From contig NZ_SDPO01000001.1 in NCBI RefSeq assembly GCF_004134865.1, positions 124,001 to 188,000 of the forward strand: 64,000 nt of DNA, in the 5' to 3' direction. The first letter of the stretch is position 1. Every line of letters begins with the position of its first letter. Of this stretch, positions 47,512-58,016 are shown piece by piece. Made by a program: the position numbers and the translations under genes. The notes under the pieces were generated by a model, which saw only the letters and a list, made by a program, of their open reading frames with translations, was not told the DNA's origin and did not search any database. Origin of the DNA: Agromyces fucosus (lineage in GTDB: Bacteria; Actinomycetota; Actinomycetes; Actinomycetales; Microbacteriaceae).

Positions 47512-48908
47512 TGCACACGCGGCTGAAGGACCAGTGGCCGACGCTGCTCGTCGCCGCCCTCGCCGGGACGTTCGGCGTCGCCCTGCTGCACATCACGGGG
47601 CTGCTCGCCGCCGCGATCGCCGCCGACGATGTCACCGGCCAGAGCAGCACGGTGGCGCTCATGCTCACCCTGGTCGCCGTGGTCTTCATCGTGATCGCGG
47701 TGTACGTGAGCGCGATCGTGACGGCCAACACCGTCTCGACCGTCGTGGCGGGTCGCACCCGGCTCATCGCCCTGCTGCGACTCATCGGCTCGAGCGCCCG
47801 TGCACAGCGTGCGCAGATCGCCCGCGAGGGGCTCCTCGTCGGCGCGATCGGCGCGGCGATCGGCGTGGTCGCGGGTACCGCGATCGCCTTCGGGCTCGAG
47901 GAGGTCTCCGTCGCCAACGACCTCATGCCGGCCACCGACTACGACTACCTGAACGTGTTGATCGTGCTGCCGGCGGTCGCGGTCGTCATCACCACGTGGC
48001 TCGCGTCGTGGGTCGGGTCGCGCCGCGTGCTCAGGGTGCGCCCGATCCAGGCGATCGGCAATGCCAACGAGCAGGACCGCGAGGAGCTCGGTCGTCGTCG
48101 CGGGCGCAACGTCACTGCGCTCGTGCTCTTCGTCGTGGGCATCGCCCTGCTCGTCGCCGGCGTGATCTGGGGTCTCACCGAGCCGTACGGCGTGCTCGTG
48201 GGCATGGTCGGCGGTCTCGTCTCGTTCACGGGCATCGTGCTCGGCGCCCACGTCGTGATGCCGCCGGTGCTTCGGCTCGTCGGCCGACTCTTCGGTGCCT
48301 CGCCCGCGGCGCGGCTCGCCGCCGAGAATGCGGTGCGTCACCCCGAGCGGAGCTCCCGCATGACGATCGGCCTCGTCATCGGCGTCACGCTCGTGACGAC
48401 CTTCTCGGTGACGATGGAGTCGTACCGGGCGATGCTGCTCGCCGCTCAGCAGGCTCAGCCCGAGGTCTACGCGGGCATCGAGGAGATGCTGAACGTCACC
48501 GTGGCCATCTTCACCGTGCTCATCGGCTTCAGCGCCCTCATCGCCGCGATCGGCATGGTGAACACCCTGTCGCTGAGCGTCATGCAGCGCACCCGTGAAC
48601 TCGGGCTGCTGCGTGCACTCGGCTTCGACCGCCGGCAGCTCCGCGGCATGATCGTCGTCGAGAGCGCCGCGCTCACGCTGGCCGCCACGCTCATGGGCAT
48701 CGTCCTCGGGTTCGGCTACGGCTGGGCGGGGGCCCAGGCGCTGCTCGGCGGTGCGCAGGGCGAGCCGACGTTCGTGCTGCCGGGCATCCCGTGGGCGCTG
48801 TTCGGCGGATTGCTCGTGGCGGCCGGCGTCCTGACGCTCGTCGCCTCCTTCGCCCCGGCTCGTCGTGCGATGCGCGTCTCGCCGGTGGTCGCCCTCGCGG
48901 TCGACTAG
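47511..48908 (+). CDS. FtsX-like ABC transporter permease
   Basis: This 465-residue FtsX/MacB-type permease partners the preceding ATPase. One membrane helix lies near the N-terminus, followed by three clustered helices, a cytoplasmic/linker part, and the C-terminal FtsX domain with VMQRTRELGLLRALGFDRRQL and ASFAPARRAMRVSPVVALAVD, the canonical end. The periplasmic domain of true MacB is missing, as usual in Gram-positive relatives. A very strong hairpin follows the gene. Confidence 0.9.
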   Translation: MHTRLKDQWPTLLVAALAGTFGVALLHITGLLAAAIAADDVTGQSSTVALMLTLVAVVFIVIAVYVSAIVTANTVSTVVAGRTRLIALLRLIGSSARAQRAQIAREGLLVGAIGAAIGVVAGTAIAFGLEEVSVANDLMPATDYDYLNVLIVLPAVAVVITTWLASWVGSRRVLRVRPIQAIGNANEQDREELGRRRGRNVTALVLFVVGIALLVAGVIWGLTEPYGVLVGMVGGLVSFTGIVLGAHVVMPPVLRLVGRLFGASPAARLAAENAVRHPERSSRMTIGLVIGVTLVTTFSVTMESYRAMLLAAQQAQPEVYAGIEEMLNVTVAIFTVLIGFSALIAAIGMVNTLSLSVMQRTRELGLLRALGFDRRQLRGMIVVESAALTLAATLMGIVLGFGYGWAGAQALLGGAQGEPTFVLPGIPWALFGGLLVAAGVLTLVASFAPARRAMRVSPVVALAVD

Positions 48909-48936
48909 GGAGCACGACTGCGAGGTGCTGCGGGGA

Positions 48937-48980
48937 ACGGAACGAGCGGATGCGTCGGGGGAGGCATCCGCTCGTTCCGT
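48937..48980 (+). terminator. 17-bp perfect-stem terminator after the ABC exporter operon
   Basis: ACGGAACGAGCGGATGC and its exact reverse complement flank a ten-base loop, starting 28 bp after the permease stop and ending just before the leuA promoter. It isolates the leuA leader from upstream transcription. No T-tract follows. The stem contains the recurrent GGATGC word. Confidence 0.8.
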
Positions 48981-49009
48981 CATATTGCGCGAGCGGAGAG
49001 CGGTGGTGT

Positions 49010-49015
49010 TAGCCT
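49010..49015 (+). promoter_or_regulatory. -10 box (TAGCCT) of the leuA leader transcript
   Basis: TAGCCT ends six bases before the GTG of the leader peptide, so the attenuator transcript probably starts on or next to that GTG. TTGCGC at 48985 could be a loosely spaced -35. Confidence 0.5.
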
Positions 49016-49021
49016 TGGCGT

Positions 49022-50910
<1,889 letters not shown>

Positions 50911-50925
50911 TTCCCAGAATCTGAT

Positions 50926-50962
50926 CGGATGCCGCGTGCACGAGGTGTGCACGCGGCATCCG
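50926..50962. terminator. 16-bp perfect-stem terminator between convergent leuA and TRIC gene
   Basis: CGGATGCCGCGTGCAC and its exact reverse complement surround a five-base loop, 15 bp after the leuA stop and 20 bp after the stop of the opposing gene. It should act on both strands. The stem is a head-to-head pair of GGATGCC words. Confidence 0.85.
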
Positions 50963-50981
50963 CTCGTTCAGGGTGCCGTGG

Positions 50982-51641
50982 TCAGGCTCGACGCCAGACC
51001 TTCCAGGAGCCGAGGGCACGTTGCTCGGGCAGGCTCCAGCCGAACCGCACGGAGCCGAGCCTGATCAGCGTGGTGACGACGACGCAGGCGCTGCCCGCGA
51101 CGATCACGTTGACCCCGAGCGCGACGAGCACGACGAGGAGCGCCGCACCGACGGTGGCGGCGATCGCGTAGAGCGAACCGACGTGCATGAGGGCGATCGG
51201 CAGGTTCAGCGCGACGTCGCGGAGGATCGAGCCGCCGACGGCGGAGAGCACGCCGACGAAGACGGCCGGCACCACCGGCGCCCCGTAGGCGAGCGCCTTC
51301 GTCGTGCCGATCGCGCCGAAGAGTCCGATCGTCACAGCGTCGAGCGCGATGATGAGCCCGTTGAGCCTCGTGAAGACCCGGAGCAGCAGCATGCCGAGCA
51401 AGGCGGCGGCGGTCGCGACGGGAATGTACCAGTTGTCGAAGATCGCCGCGGGCGGTTGATTCAGGAGCACGTCGCGAAGCAGACCTCCGCCGAGCCCCAC
51501 GAGCACGCCGATGAGGGCGACGCCGAGCAGGTCGATGCGGCGCTCGGTGAGACGGGCCGCGAACATCGCTCCCTGGATGGCTCCGATCGCCACTGCGGTG
51601 AGGTCGAGCCAGAGCGGGATGACGAAGAGTGCGGAGCTCAC
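50982..51641 (-). CDS. TRIC-type cation channel family protein (UPF0126)
   Basis: This 219-residue membrane protein has two repeats of the UPF0126/YadS unit, each with a Gly-rich kinked helix: LVGLGGGLLRDVLLNQPPA and LSAVGGSILRDVALNLP. Prokaryotic TRIC channels of this family conduct K+/Na+. About seven membrane segments are visible. The gene is convergent with leuA and divergent from recO, and this leuA-TRIC-recO-uppS order is typical of Microbacteriaceae and relatives. Confidence 0.87.
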   Translation of the reverse strand: MSSALFVIPLWLDLTAVAIGAIQGAMFAARLTERRIDLLGVALIGVLVGLGGGLLRDVLLNQPPAAIFDNWYIPVATAAALLGMLLLRVFTRLNGLIIALDAVTIGLFGAIGTTKALAYGAPVVPAVFVGVLSAVGGSILRDVALNLPIALMHVGSLYAIAATVGAALLVVLVALGVNVIVAGSACVVVTTLIRLGSVRFGWSLPEQRALGSWKVWRRA

Positions 51642-51748
51642 GCCACCAGTGAATCACGCGGCGAGAGGAACCGCTCGAACGTGACGCTCGTGGAGCGCCG
51701 CGGCATCCGCTTCGGACGGTTCGACTGCGCGGGGTGGGAGAATGAAGG

Positions 51749-52486
51749 GTGCCCGTGTATCGAGATGAAGCCGTCGTGCTCCGCACCCACAAGCTGGGCG
51801 AGGCCGACCGCATCGTCACGCTGCTGACCCGGCAGCACGGCAAGGTGCGGGCCGTCGCCAAGGGTGTGCGGCGCACCGGCTCGAAGTTCGGGTCGCGGCT
51901 CGAGCCGTTCATGGTCGCCGACCTGCAGCTCTACGAGGGTCGGAGCCTCGACGTCGTGACGCAAGCCGAGTCGCTCGGCTCGTACGGCGCGCTCATCACG
52001 CAGGACTACTCGGCGTACACGGCGGCGAACGCGATGGTCGAGGCCGCCGACAAGCTCACCGAGGCCGAAGGGTCGTTGCAGCAGTACCTGCTGCTCGTCG
52101 GCGCCCTGCGCTCCCTCTCACGGCACGAGCACGGGGCGAGCCTCACCCTCGACTCCTACCTGCTGCGCGCCCTCGCCCTCGCCGGGTGGGCGCCGAGCTT
52201 CCAGGACTGCGCCCGATGCGGCAAGGTCGGCGAGCACACGGCGGTCGTCGTGCAGCTCGGCGGCGTCGTCTGCGACGAGTGCGCCCCGCCCGGCACGCCC
52301 CGCATCGCCGGGTCCACGGTGGCCCTCCTCGGCGCACTGCTCGCCGGAGACTGGACCTTCGCCAAGGCGTCGAGCGACCGAGACCGCGGGCAGGCCAGCG
52401 GAATCATCGCCGCCTACACCCAGTGGCACCTCGAGCGGGGCCTCCGCTCGCTGCCGCACGTATCCAGAGAGACGACCGCCCAGTGA
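51749..52486 (+). CDS. recO: DNA repair protein RecO
   Basis: This 245-residue mediator loads RecA on SSB-coated gaps in the RecFOR pathway. The OB-fold N-terminus [21 protein letters not shown] and the [19 protein letters not shown] segment are typical. A zinc finger is present, formed by CARCGK and CDEC about 25 residues apart. GTG start; its TGA overlaps the uppS GTG (GTGA). Confidence 0.93.
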   Translation: MPVYRDEAVVLRTHKLGEADRIVTLLTRQHGKVRAVAKGVRRTGSKFGSRLEPFMVADLQLYEGRSLDVVTQAESLGSYGALITQDYSAYTAANAMVEAADKLTEAEGSLQQYLLLVGALRSLSRHEHGASLTLDSYLLRALALAGWAPSFQDCARCGKVGEHTAVVVQLGGVVCDECAPPGTPRIAGSTVALLGALLAGDWTFAKASSDRDRGQASGIIAAYTQWHLERGLRSLPHVSRETTAQ

Positions 52487-53292
52487 GCCCGAAGCCCTAC
52501 ACCCACCGCGACGCCGTGCCCTACCGGCCGCTCGACTGGACGGGCCTCTACCCGCCCGAGCTCCCGAAGGGCGCTGTGCCGGCGCACGTCGCGATCGTGA
52601 TGGACGGCAACGGACGATGGGCGAACCGGCGCGGGCTCACCCGCATCGAGGGGCACAAGGCCGGCGAGATCGCGCTGCTCGACGTCGTCGCCGGTGCGAT
52701 CCAGGCCGGCGTGAAGCACGTCTCGGTCTACGCCTTCTCGACCGAGAACTGGAAGCGCTCGCCCGAAGAGGTGCGCTTCCTCATGGGCTACAACCGCGAC
52801 GTGCTGCACCGCCGGCGCGACCAGCTCAACGAGTGGGGCGTGCGCATCCGCTGGGCCGGCCGCCGGCCCCGCCTCTGGGCCTCGGTCATCAAGGAACTGC
52901 AGGTCGCCGAGCAACTGACCGCCGGCAACGACACCCTGACCCTCACGATGTGCGTCAACTACGGCGGGCGCACCGAGATCGCCGACGCCGTGCGATCGAT
53001 CGCCGACGACGTGGCATCCGGTCGCCTTCGCCCGTCGGCCGTGTCGGAGAAGCTCATCGCGAAGCGGCTCTACGTGCCCGACCTGCCCGACGTCGATCTC
53101 TTCGTGCGCAGTTCGGGGGAGCAGCGCACCTCGAACTTCATGCTCTGGCAGTCGGCGTACGCCGAGATGGTGTTCCTCGACACGCTGTGGCCCGACTTCT
53201 CACGCGTCGACCTCTGGCAGGCCATCGAGCTCTACGCCGGGCGCAATCGCCGCTTCGGCGGCGCGGTCGACGCGCCGACCGCCGGAAGCTGA
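52483..53292 (+). CDS. uppS: Isoprenyl transferase (undecaprenyl diphosphate synthase family)
   Basis: This cis-prenyltransferase makes the long-chain polyprenyl diphosphate carrier for cell-wall synthesis. The 269-residue protein has [17 protein letters not shown] (catalytic Asp and phosphate-binding GNGRW), [15 protein letters not shown], and [20 protein letters not shown] with the C-terminal diphosphate-binding Arg residues. GTG overlaps the recO stop. Actinobacteria often have two such enzymes of different chain length; which type this is cannot be decided from sequence alone. Confidence 0.93.
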   Translation: MSPKPYTHRDAVPYRPLDWTGLYPPELPKGAVPAHVAIVMDGNGRWANRRGLTRIEGHKAGEIALLDVVAGAIQAGVKHVSVYAFSTENWKRSPEEVRFLMGYNRDVLHRRRDQLNEWGVRIRWAGRRPRLWASVIKELQVAEQLTAGNDTLTLTMCVNYGGRTEIADAVRSIADDVASGRLRPSAVSEKLIAKRLYVPDLPDVDLFVRSSGEQRTSNFMLWQSAYAEMVFLDTLWPDFSRVDLWQAIELYAGRNRRFGGAVDAPTAGS

Positions 53293-53323
53293 GTCGGCCC
53301 GACTCCTTCGGCCATGGTGCGCG

Positions 53324-56300
53324 TCAACCGAGGCCGAGTTCGATGACGAGCTTTCGTGCCTTGGTGAGCACGGCACTCGATCCCGACCGCGATGCAAGCT
53401 CGGCGAGGCCCGGCCAGACGGCGTGCTCGGCCGGAATCCGTCCCGCGGCAGCGGCGGCGCGCAGTACCGGGGCTCGAAGCAGCCCGACGTCGAGCACGCG
53501 ATTGAGCCACGACGGCGGCTTCGACTGGGATGCCGCGTAGCGGACGGATTCGGTGAGCAGCGGCCACAGCACCGGCAGGGCGCGCAGCTCGCGTTCGATC
53601 GACCCCATCATTCGTGCGGGGGAGATGTCGGGCAGCGGCAGGAGTCGTGCGGCGGCCAGGCGCACCGACTCCGCGCTGAATCGGCGGTTCGCGACCATCG
53701 CGTCGACGCTGTAACGCGACTCGACGTCGGAGCACAGCGAGGCGAGCACGACCGCGACCATCAGCACCGTCAGCGGCGGCACCGGGCCGTTGCTCATCGG
53801 CCCGTCCGTGCTGGTACTGCGATCGCGGAACTCCGAGGGGATGATCCGGTCGAGCGCGTCATCCCATTGCAACCAGCGTCGTTCGTCGCCCTCGATCGTG
53901 TCGGCATCGAGCTGCCCTTCGCGGTCGAGGGCGTAGGACCAGGACATGAGTGCCCGGTAGCGCACGGCAGGTGCCTCGGGCAGCGCGAACTCGAGCGGCA
54001 CGAACCGCTTCGACCCCCGAGTGTGCGATGACGAGGCGATGCGGACGCCGTCGTCGACCACCGGTCCTTCGCTGTCCCCGTCGGGCCAGATCGCGTCGAG
54101 ATCGATCGAGGGCCGCGGCGCAGCGACATCGGAGCCGGGAGCCGGGTTCGGTTCGGGGAGCCGCCCGGCGATCGCCTTCGCTGCGGCAACGGCGCGCGAC
54201 GAGCCCGGTCGTCCAGCAAGGGTGCGCGTGTGCGGCAGGTCGAGGGTCGACGGGTCGGCGAGCCCTGCCGCGACGGCATCCGCGGCAGCGGTGAGCAGGG
54301 TGCCGATCGCCTCGACGATCTCGGCGGTGCCCGCCGTCATCCGAACCGCTCCGAGCGACTGACCCACGAAATCGTCGAGCAGTGGCCAGACGACCGAGCC
54401 GAGACCGGCCTCGCTCAGCTCGAGCGCGACGCGGGCGAGCTGCGCACCACCCGGAGCACCCCGGCCGAGCAGGGCGAGATCAGCCACTCCCGGTCGCAGC
54501 AGTCCTCGGTCCCAGGCCTCGAGCACGCCCTCGAACATGTCGGTGGCCGCGCGCGGGTGTGGTGAGCCGAGTCCCCAGAGCATCCGTGCAGCGAGGCGTG
54601 GTGTGAGCGGCTCCTTGCGGCGCGCGAGCTGCCGCCACTCGTAGCCGCTGCCGGCTTCGAGCCCGTCGCCCGAGAACGCCCCGTCGCCCCACGTCGGCAC
54701 GTCGACCGGGGTGCCCCAGCCGTACCTCGTCGTATCGATGCGCCGCGGGAACTGGGCCAGCGATGCCGGAAGTGCGGTGGGCTCGCGACGCCAGTCGCCG
54801 TCCTCGTCCTGCACCAACGCGGGTTCGAGCAATGGATCGAGCGCGTATGCCCGTGCTGCCGGGCCGGCCGCGATGGGCATGAGGGCTCCCGACTGCAGCA
54901 CCACGGGCACGTGCAGCGCGGCGAACGCATCGAGGTGTCGTCGCTCGACGAGCGTCAGGTCGAGCCGGAGCAGCGCGAGGAACAGATCCGCCTCGCTCGA
55001 GGTGGCGTCTGCATCGCGGTACGCCTGCAGACGTTCGACGAGGTCGTACGGTGCGATCCGAAGGTCGTCCCACGACGGCGTGGACAGCAGCACGGGGACC
55101 TCGCCGAGCCGTTGGACGACCGCGGCCTCGCGTGACGGCGTCGGACCGAAGACCACATCGCTCCGCCAATCGTCGTCGCCGGGTTGCACGAGGCGGTCGA
55201 GCATGCGGATGCGGGTGCCGGCGACCGAGTCTGCAGCGGCGCTCACCCCAGCGCTCCAATTCGGCCTCAGCCCGCGGAGCGCGGCGCGCGCGGCCGCTGC
55301 ATCCGCACGCGCGACCGCGTTCGCGAGCTCCAGGAAGCGGTCGACCTCGACGTCCTCCGCGCCGTCCGGGCGAGATGCCAGGATCCCAGCGGCCTCGGCG
55401 AGCGCGGCAGGGGAGACGACCGACGGTCGGAATCGCGGTACCGTCCACACCTCGGGCGCAGCTTGCCACGGGGTCGACGCGATCGCTGCTTCCGGCACGT
55501 GCTCGGTGTCGACACCCCATCGCTCACGGAGCGCCTTCGCCGACTTCGCGAGCGAGCCGTCTCGTCCGGACTCGATCGGAGACAGTGCGATCACGGCGGT
55601 CGCGGCCGCGTCGCCGGTGAGGGGCCGCACGCGGCGCAATGCTGCGTCGAGTACCGCCCTTCGGGCGGCTCCGGACTTCGCGGCGAGCGAGAGGGAGAGC
55701 ACGTCGGCGGCCTGATGGTCGTCACCGTGCTCGATGATCGCGGGCGCGAGCGCCGTCACCACGGGGGCCTCGGCGTGGCTGATGGCTCCGACGAGCGCAT
55801 CCGCGCGCGCGGCGATCTCGGCGTCGGTGAGCGCGAGCGAACCGACGAGGAGTCCGGCCCACACCTTGCGATCACCAGGGCGCTGGGCGGCATCGAGGGC
55901 ATCGAGCGCGAGCGAGACGGCTTCGTCCCGCTCGATCCATCCTTGTTCGGCTCCGGCGGCGAGCACGCCGCCGAACGGACCGGTTGCAGGCGCACCGACG
56001 GCGACGCCGGTCCGCAGGTGGTCGGCGAAGCGCGATCGAATGAGGCCGGTCTCGATCGGGCCACGGTCGGCCGGATACAGCTCCGCCTCGAGGCCGAGCG
56101 CGACGGCCGCGTACACGGCCCAGTCCTTCAGGTACTCCACGCTCTCGGGCACGGGGAGTTCGTGATGGTGCACCAGGCGCACCGCGCGACCGGCGTGCAC
56201 CGAGGTCGCGTGCTCCCATGGGCGACGGTTGGAACGGCAGGCACGTGCGGTGAACGCGATCGCGAACTCGGGGCCGCGCGTCGCGAGCACCTCGGCAGCG

Positions 56301-56599
56301 AGGTGATCCGGCACGGAACCCGGCCCGCCGAGCACGGCTTCGGCACGTTGCGGGTCTGCACCCACCCGGATCGCGAACAGTGCGAGCATCCCGTGGTCGG
56401 CCGTGCCGACCACGGACTCGCGGGTGAGGGTGTTCCCCTCGATGATCCAGTCGCTCCAATCGCCGCGCTGGAGACCGATACGCGCCTCGCGCCGTTGCGC
56501 TTCGGTGCCGACCGAGAGCTCGAGCGCGCCCGCCTGCGCGGCGTCGGCCCAGCCGAGGTCGCGGAACAGCTCGAGCGAACGGGTGAGGGCGTCGGTCAT
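53324..56599 (-). CDS. Large DUF6493-type protein partnered with a SWIM protein
   Basis: This 1,091-residue soluble protein has no signal peptide or membrane helix and is rich in Ala, Leu and Arg with repeated helical pairs, suggesting a HEAT/ARM-like solenoid. The start MTDALTRSLELFRDLGWADA was chosen because it overlaps the SWIM gene stop by ATGA; the upstream frame is a shadow. I recognise it as the large partner that accompanies SWIM-domain proteins in actinobacteria (DUF6493-like); that name is from memory and untested. No catalytic motif was found. Role unknown, but tight coupling implies a complex with the SWIM protein. Confidence 0.75.
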   Translation of the reverse strand: MTDALTRSLELFRDLGWADAAQAGALELSVGTEAQRREARIGLQRGDWSDWIIEGNTLTRESVVGTADHGMLALFAIRVGADPQRAEAVLGGPGSVPDHLAAEVLATRGPEFAIAFTARACRSNRRPWEHATSVHAGRAVRLVHHHELPVPESVEYLKDWAVYAAVALGLEAELYPADRGPIETGLIRSRFADHLRTGVAVGAPATGPFGGVLAAGAEQGWIERDEAVSLALDALDAAQRPGDRKVWAGLLVGSLALTDAEIAARADALVGAISHAEAPVVTALAPAIIEHGDDHQAADVLSLSLAAKSGAARRAVLDAALRRVRPLTGDAAATAVIALSPIESGRDGSLAKSAKALRERWGVDTEHVPEAAIASTPWQAAPEVWTVPRFRPSVVSPAALAEAAGILASRPDGAEDVEVDRFLELANAVARADAAAARAALRGLRPNWSAGVSAAADSVAGTRIRMLDRLVQPGDDDWRSDVVFGPTPSREAAVVQRLGEVPVLLSTPSWDDLRIAPYDLVERLQAYRDADATSSEADLFLALLRLDLTLVERRHLDAFAALHVPVVLQSGALMPIAAGPAARAYALDPLLEPALVQDEDGDWRREPTALPASLAQFPRRIDTTRYGWGTPVDVPTWGDGAFSGDGLEAGSGYEWRQLARRKEPLTPRLAARMLWGLGSPHPRAATDMFEGVLEAWDRGLLRPGVADLALLGRGAPGGAQLARVALELSEAGLGSVVWPLLDDFVGQSLGAVRMTAGTAEIVEAIGTLLTAAADAVAAGLADPSTLDLPHTRTLAGRPGSSRAVAAAKAIAGRLPEPNPAPGSDVAAPRPSIDLDAIWPDGDSEGPVVDDGVRIASSSHTRGSKRFVPLEFALPEAPAVRYRALMSWSYALDREGQLDADTIEGDERRWLQWDDALDRIIPSEFRDRSTSTDGPMSNGPVPPLTVLMVAVVLASLCSDVESRYSVDAMVANRRFSAESVRLAAARLLPLPDISPARMMGSIERELRALPVLWPLLTESVRYAASQSKPPSWLNRVLDVGLLRAPVLRAAAAAGRIPAEHAVWPGLAELASRSGSSAVLTKARKLVIELGLG

Positions 56600-57936
56600 C
56601 GGATCTCCTCCATCAGGATCTGCACGGCGAGCACGTGCTTGCACGGTCCGCGATCGTCGCCGCCGGTGAGCTGCCACGTGCAGTTGCAGCGGAAGCCGCC
56701 GTCGGCGCCGCGCACGGTGTAGGTGGCAGGTTCGGTTCGGGTGCCTGCGTGCACGAGCCACTCGCCGAGTTCGGTGCCGCGTTCCACGAGGTGCTGCGCG
56801 ACGAGGCGTCGCGCAGCTGCGAGGCGCGGATTGTCGCGCGCGACCCGCGCGGGGTCGTCCGGCAGCTCACGGTGGAAATGGGCGCCCGCGTGCACGTCCC
56901 AGCCGACACGTCCGGAAGCAGCGAGCACGGCGAGTCCCGACTCGACGTCTGCGGTCGGCAGTCCCGATGCGAGACGGAGCCGGTCGACGTCGATCACTGG
57001 CTCGAAGGCCAGCAGTGCGGAGACGAGCGCTGCGTGCTCGGCCGCCCCGGGGCCGGCCAGGGCGCCCAGCAGCGACCCCTCACCCGAGAAGCCGCGCCAC
57101 GCCTCCTTCGTGATCCCGAGCAGCAGGCGGGAGTGCGGGAGATCGACCTCGAACGCCGCGGCCCCTGGCTCACCGTCGGCCGGGCCGTACACGGTGAGTC
57201 CGTCGACGTGCGGCAGCAGGCGCTTCAGGGCGCTCAGGCGCTGCAGTCCGTGCACGTGGACCGCGCCGACGGTGCGACGCGGCGCGATGCGGACCCCTGC
57301 GCTGGTCTGCGTCAGCCATCCGGCCGACCCTGCCACGGTCGCCGCAGGGATCGAGGTGAGTAGTGCGCGTGCGGCCGCCCGGTCGAGGCTGAAGGCTCGC
57401 GTGAGCCGACGGTGCATCTCCGCGACGTTGCCGAGCGCGTGGACCCAGCGACCGGGCATCTCGACCGGTCGTTCGGTCGCAGCATCGGAGGGAGTGGCGA
57501 CCTTCAGACCATGGCGGCCGACATCGAGGTGGAACAGCTCATTTCGCCCGACCGAGGCGAGGGCCCGTCGCGTGGACATCCCGATGTCGACGTTGGTGGT
57601 TCCATGCGACACCTCGCCGCCGTCGAGGCCCGAGCCGAGCAGGTCGAGGCGCGCGTACACGCTGTTGCACGCCGAGAACACCTCGGCGCGCAGGCGGTCG
57701 CCGTGAGCGGTGAGCACCGGGTCGCGCTGGGTGGTGGGGGTGTACTTGAAGTACCGTGTCGCGGTGATGTCGGCGAGCGACAGCAGTCCGCGTGCCAGTA
57801 CCTGCGGCTCGGTCGAGAAGCCGTGGAAGAAGCTCGGACTGGTGACTGGACCGTCGGGCGTGAGCGCGGGGGCGAGCGCGAGTGCGAGCCGATCCCGAGT
57901 CACCGAAGACGCCGTCGTGAACCCGCGAACACCCAT
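56596..57936 (-). CDS. SWIM zinc-finger domain protein
   Basis: This 446-residue protein carries a C-terminal SWIM zinc finger, FRCNCTWQLTGGDDRGPCKH, at about residues 413-432, matching CxCxnCxH, which binds nucleic acid or protein partners. The rest is uncharacterised, beginning MGVRGFTTASSVTRDRLALAL with a conserved-looking SPSFFHGFSTEPQVLARGLL segment. It is the first gene of a two-gene operon with the DUF6493-type protein (ATGA overlap). In other bacteria SWIM proteins of this kind occur with MoxR ATPase and vWA genes; none is present here. Confidence 0.8.
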   Translation of the reverse strand: MGVRGFTTASSVTRDRLALALAPALTPDGPVTSPSFFHGFSTEPQVLARGLLSLADITATRYFKYTPTTQRDPVLTAHGDRLRAEVFSACNSVYARLDLLGSGLDGGEVSHGTTNVDIGMSTRRALASVGRNELFHLDVGRHGLKVATPSDAATERPVEMPGRWVHALGNVAEMHRRLTRAFSLDRAAARALLTSIPAATVAGSAGWLTQTSAGVRIAPRRTVGAVHVHGLQRLSALKRLLPHVDGLTVYGPADGEPGAAAFEVDLPHSRLLLGITKEAWRGFSGEGSLLGALAGPGAAEHAALVSALLAFEPVIDVDRLRLASGLPTADVESGLAVLAASGRVGWDVHAGAHFHRELPDDPARVARDNPRLAAARRLVAQHLVERGTELGEWLVHAGTRTEPATYTVRGADGGFRCNCTWQLTGGDDRGPCKHVLAVQILMEEIR

Positions 57937-58016
57937 GCGGACGAGGCTAGCGGAGGAGTTCCTCCGTCTTTCGCCACGCGGATCGATACGGACTCGACGG
58001 AAGATTCGGACAGCCC

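Noticed and set aside
44793-48908. Two-component system plus ABC exporter as a Bce-type bacitracin resistance cassette
   Set aside because: The kinase and regulator are NarL/LuxR type rather than BceS/BceR type, and the permease lacks the large extracellular domain of BceB.
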